Positions 6,827 to 8,963 of a stretch of DNA of 8,963 nt are shown here, in pieces. Below the pieces are notes generated by a model that was not told the origin of the DNA, did not search any database, and saw only the letters and a list, made by a program, of their open reading frames with translations. This DNA comes from Fusobacterium sp. (lineage in GTDB: Bacteria; Fusobacteriota; Fusobacteriia; Fusobacteriales; Fusobacteriaceae), in contig DXSD01000082.1 of NCBI GenBank assembly GCA_019410665.1, positions 1 to 8,963 on the forward strand, read 5' to 3'. Within the stretch, counting starts at the first letter, position 1; each line of letters opens with the position of its first letter. Both the position numbers and the translations under genes were made by a program.

Positions 6827-8089
6827 ATGAGATATGATTTAGTAGTTATTGGGGGAGGACCTGGAGGTCTTGCAGCAGCTATAGAAGCTAGAAATAATGG
6901 AGTAGAAAGTATATTAGTAATAGAGAGAGATAAAGAGCTTGGAGGAATATTACAACAATGTATCCATAATGGTTTCGGATTACATGAGTTTAAAGAGGAA
7001 TTAACTGGACCAGAGTATGCAGAGAGATTTATAAAAAAATTAAAAGAGATGAATATAGAATATAAACTAGACACTATGGTATTAGAAGTAACACCAGAAA
7101 AAGTAGTACATGCAATTAACAGTGTAGATGGATATATGATGATAGAAGCTAAAGCAATAGTTTTAGCAATGGGATGTAGAGAAAGAACAAGAGGAGCTAT
7201 ATCTATACCAGGAGAAAGACCAGCAGGAGTGTTTACAGCTGGAACAGCTCAAAGATTCATAAATATGGAAGGATATATGGTAGGTAAAAAAGTTCTTATC
7301 TTAGGATCTGGAGATATAGGACTTATTATGGCAAGAAGAATGACTCTAGAAGGAGCAGAGGTAAAAGCTGTTGTTGAACTTATGCCATTCTCTGGAGGAC
7401 TTGCTAGAAACATAGCTCAATGTTTAAATGATTATGATATTCCTTTATATTTAAGCCATACAGTTATAGATATTAAAGGAAAAGATAGAGTAGAGGGAGT
7501 AACTATTGCAAAGGTTGATGAAAATAGAAGACCAATACCTGGAACTGAGATAGAATATGAGTGTGATACACTACTTTTATCAGTGGGATTAATTCCAGAA
7601 AATGATATTTCTAGAAAAACAGGAATTGTAATTGATAGAAGAACTTCTGGACCTATTGTAAATGAGATGATGGAAACAAGTATTCCAGGAATATTTGCTT
7701 GTGGAAACGTTGTACATGTACATGACTTAGTTGACTTTGTAAGTGCTGAAGCTAGAAAAGCAGGTAGAGCAGCAGCTAAATTTGTAAAAGATGAAGTACA
7801 ATCTGGAGAGTATATAGAACTTAAAAATGGATTTGGAATTACTTATACAGTTCCACAAAAATATAGATTTGAAAATATAGAAAACTTTTTAGAAATCTCT
7901 ATGAGAGTAAATAATATTTATAAAAATATGAGATTACAAGTTAAAGATGGAGAAAATATTTTAGTAAATATGAAAAAACCTCATTTAGCTCCAGGAGAAA
8001 TGGAGAAAATAATAGTTCCTAAAAAATTATTAGAAACTGTAAAAGGAAAAGAATTGGTAGTTTGTTTAGTACCAGAGGAGGCAAAATAA
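6827..8089 (+). CDS. FAD/NAD(P)-dependent oxidoreductase, partner of the GlpA-like enzyme
   Basis: This 420-residue flavoprotein belongs to the pyridine-nucleotide-disulfide oxidoreductase (Pyr_redox_2) family. An N-terminal FAD motif GGGPGG is at 9-14 and a second nucleotide-binding motif GSGDIG at 160-165. An FAD-contacting ACGN with C292 precedes VHVHDLVDFV. CIHNGFG (45-51) and MGCRERTRG are features of this subgroup, and no CxxxxC redox disulfide is evident. It starts one base after the GlpA-like stop with an AGGAGG site at 6812-6817, and overlaps the DUF1667 gene by one base, so the three are one translational block. It probably passes electrons between the GlpA-like subunit and a carrier such as NAD(P)(H), taking the place of E. 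coli GlpB. That role is inferred from context. Confidence 0.85.
   Translation: MRYDLVVIGGGPGGLAAAIEARNNGVESILVIERDKELGGILQQCIHNGFGLHEFKEELTGPEYAERFIKKLKEMNIEYKLDTMVLEVTPEKVVHAINSVDGYMMIEAKAIVLAMGCRERTRGAISIPGERPAGVFTAGTAQRFINMEGYMVGKKVLILGSGDIGLIMARRMTLEGAEVKAVVELMPFSGGLARNIAQCLNDYDIPLYLSHTVIDIKGKDRVEGVTIAKVDENRRPIPGTEIEYECDTLLLSVGLIPENDISRKTGIVIDRRTSGPIVNEMMETSIPGIFACGNVVHVHDLVDFVSAEARKAGRAAAKFVKDEVQSGEYIELKNGFGITYTVPQKYRFENIENFLEISMRVNNIYKNMRLQVKDGENILVNMKKPHLAPGEMEKIIVPKKLLETVKGKELVVCLVPEEAK
8075..8081 (+). promoter_or_regulatory. Ribosome binding site that fixes the DUF1667 start
   Basis: gaggagg lies inside the end of the preceding gene, seven bases before the ATG at 8089. It supports that ATG over the in-frame TTG at 8062, which lacks such a site and would lengthen the overlap. 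Confidence 0.8.
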
Positions 8090-8433
8090 TGTTAAAAGAG
8101 ATGGTTTGTATAGTATGCCCTATGGGATGCCATTTAACTATAGATACAGAAACATTAGAAGTAAAGGGAAATACATGTCCTAGAGGTCCTGTATATGCAA
8201 AAGAGGAGTTAACTGCACCAAAAAGAGTGATAACTTCAACTGTTAGAATAGTAGGAGGAGTTCATCATAGACTTCCAGTAAAAACTAGTACAAGTATCCC
8301 TAAAGAATTAAATTTCGAATGTATGAAACTTTTAAATAGTGTAGAAGTAAAATCTCCAGTAAAACATGGAGATGTAATTATTAAAAATGTATTGGGAACA
8401 GGTGCAGATATTATAGCTTGTAGAGATATGTAA
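8089..8433 (+). CDS. DUF1667 small cysteine-rich protein, third subunit of the glycerol-3-phosphate dehydrogenase cluster
   Basis: The 114-residue protein matches DUF1667 (PF07892), a family usually found beside GlpA-like and NAD/FAD oxidoreductase genes. Near the N-terminus it has C7-x2-C10-x3-C14-x15-C30, with the last Cys in TCPRG. This resembles the [4Fe-4S] binding pattern at the start of molybdopterin oxidoreductases, so it may carry an electron-transfer cluster. No membrane segment or GlpC-type cysteine-rich repeats are visible. The ATG at 8089 overlaps the preceding TAA (TAATG), implying translational coupling. Two further cysteines lie in ECMKLL and the C-terminal ACRDM. The family is clear, but the biochemical role is inferred from its neighbours. 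Confidence 0.88.
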   Translation: MLKEMVCIVCPMGCHLTIDTETLEVKGNTCPRGPVYAKEELTAPKRVITSTVRIVGGVHHRLPVKTSTSIPKELNFECMKLLNSVEVKSPVKHGDVIIKNVLGTGADIIACRDM

Positions 8434-8445
8434 AATGAGAAAAAA

Positions 8446-8521
8446 CTATCTTTAGTATTGACAAAATTTGAATTTAAGGGTATTAATTAAAGTAAGAAGA
8501 GTTTTATATTATTAAAGATAG
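8446..8521. repeat. Inverted repeat flanking the CARF-gene promoter
   Basis: ctatcttta (8446-8454) and taaagatag (8513-8521) are perfect 9-base complements 58 bases apart. They flank the promoter, and the right arm ends on the first G of the ribosome site. In a transcript reading through from the glp operon the arms could pair beside the start region. In an AT-rich gap such a repeat could also arise by chance. Confidence 0.4.
8458..8486 (+). promoter_or_regulatory. Promoter of the CARF-like gene
   Basis: A perfect TTGACA (8458-8463) is followed after 17 bases by tattaa (8481-8486), four of six matches to TATAAT. Transcription would start near 8493, about 40 bases before the coding sequence. 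This suggests the gene is not simply the fourth gene of the glp operon, although no intrinsic terminator is seen between them. Confidence 0.65.
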
Positions 8522-8525
8522 GGGG
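8521..8525 (+). promoter_or_regulatory. Ribosome binding site that fixes a TTG start
   Basis: A GGGGG run lies eight bases before the TTG at 8534. An in-frame TAG at 8519-8521 closes the frame upstream, and no ATG or GTG occurs between that stop and the TTG. The TTG at 8529 is in another frame and hits a stop after five codons. Confidence 0.7.
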
Positions 8526-8533
8526 AAATTGAG

Positions 8534-8963
8534 TTGGATAATTTAATAATTACAGTTGGAACGAGCTTAATAGAAAATTATATAGCACACAATCCAGAAA
8601 AAACAAATATTACTAAAGAGGATATCTTAAGTTACTACGAAAAAGAAAGTATGGTTGATCTTAGAGATAAAAGATTTGGATCAGAAATTATTTCTGTTGA
8701 AAACTTAAGAGAGAAAGATATTTTCTCTGGAAGACATCTATTTATGATAACACATGATACTGTAAATGGAAGATTAGCTGGGGAAGTATTAGAAGAGTTC
8801 TTTTTAAGTAAAGGAATAGTAAGAAGAGTTACTAGAAAAGCTGTTTATAAAATGGATAAGAGAAATCCAGATGATTTTAGAACAAAAGGATTAAGAAATT
8901 TAGTAGAAGAAGTTGGAGATATAGTAGAACAAGTTGGAAATAAATATAATATAGCTGTATGTA
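8534..8963 (+). CDS. CARF-domain protein, Cas_APE2256-like (partial, 3' end outside the window)
   Basis: An open frame from a TTG runs 143 codons to the window edge without a stop. The start NLIITVGTSLIENY matches the first strand and glycine-serine loop of CARF (Rossmann-like) domains. HLFMITHDTVNGRLAGEVL (from residue 68) and DFRTKGLRNLVEEV (from 114) match the strand-helix and F..GL.NLV patterns of the Cas_APE2256/Csm6/Csx1 group. The visible part ends at YNIAVC, where relatives continue into an N-x-TGG-[FY]-K motif. In that group CARF domains bind cyclic oligoadenylates made by type III CRISPR complexes and switch on an attached effector such as a HEPN RNase or PD-(D/E)xK nuclease. Here the effector half is not visible. 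The family call rests on motif memory, so function is tentative. Confidence 0.72.
   Translation, partial: MDNLIITVGTSLIENYIAHNPEKTNITKEDILSYYEKESMVDLRDKRFGSEIISVENLREKDIFSGRHLFMITHDTVNGRLAGEVLEEFFLSKGIVRRVTRKAVYKMDKRNPDDFRTKGLRNLVEEVGDIVEQVGNKYNIAVC

Noticed and set aside
8062..8088. Earlier TTG start for the DUF1667 gene.
   Set aside because: It lacks a ribosome site and overlaps the previous gene by 28 bases, while the ATG at 8089 has gaggagg at proper spacing and a TAATG overlap typical of coupled genes.
8434..8533. CRISPR repeats or leader next to the CARF-like gene.
   Set aside because: No direct repeats of 20 bases or more with regular spacing occur here or elsewhere in the window.

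Overview
This AT-rich window (low GC, A/T-ending codons, AGGAGG or G-run ribosome sites, no introns) looks like a fragment of a Fusobacteriota genome. The GlpK, GlpP and GroEL proteins read like Fusobacterium proteins. That is recognition from memory, not a search, and a clostridial relative is the main alternative. The first 26 bases are untrimmed Nextera/Tn5 library adapter, so genomic sequence starts at 27 and the window probably begins at a contig end.

Layout, all genes on the + strand. (1) 89-2129: the heat-shock operon groES-groEL, with a TTGACA promoter, a CIRCE operator for the HrcA repressor in the 5' leader and a strong intrinsic terminator. (2) 2141-2754: glpP, a glycerol-3-phosphate-responsive antiterminator, with its own extended -10 promoter. 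(3) 2813-5242: glpF-glpK (glycerol facilitator and glycerol kinase), preceded by a promoter and a long terminator hairpin in the leader. (4) 5250-8433: three tightly packed genes, a GlpA-like FAD enzyme with a C-terminal BFD-type [2Fe-2S] domain, an FAD/NAD(P) disulfide-family oxidoreductase and a small DUF1667 protein with four conserved cysteines. They sit behind a second promoter and a second leader terminator. (5) 8458-8963: a promoter and the 5' part of a TTG-initiated gene whose 143 visible residues resemble the CARF domain of the Cas_APE2256 (Csm6/Csx1/Card1-like) family. The gene runs off the window.

The glp genes form one pathway: glycerol enters by GlpF, is trapped as glycerol-3-phosphate (G3P) by GlpK and is oxidised to dihydroxyacetone phosphate by the GlpA-like complex. 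Both leaders share an 11/13-identical element (gtgatgtggagag and gtgaattggagag), and each folds into a 22-bp terminator stem that begins exactly at the GG of GGAGAG. This fits GlpP plus G3P releasing both attenuators.

The least expected item is the CARF-like gene at the right edge, with no CRISPR array or cas gene in view. Its effector domain lies beyond the window. No intergenic stretch exceeds about 200 bases, and no tRNA, rRNA, CRISPR array or insertion sequence was seen.
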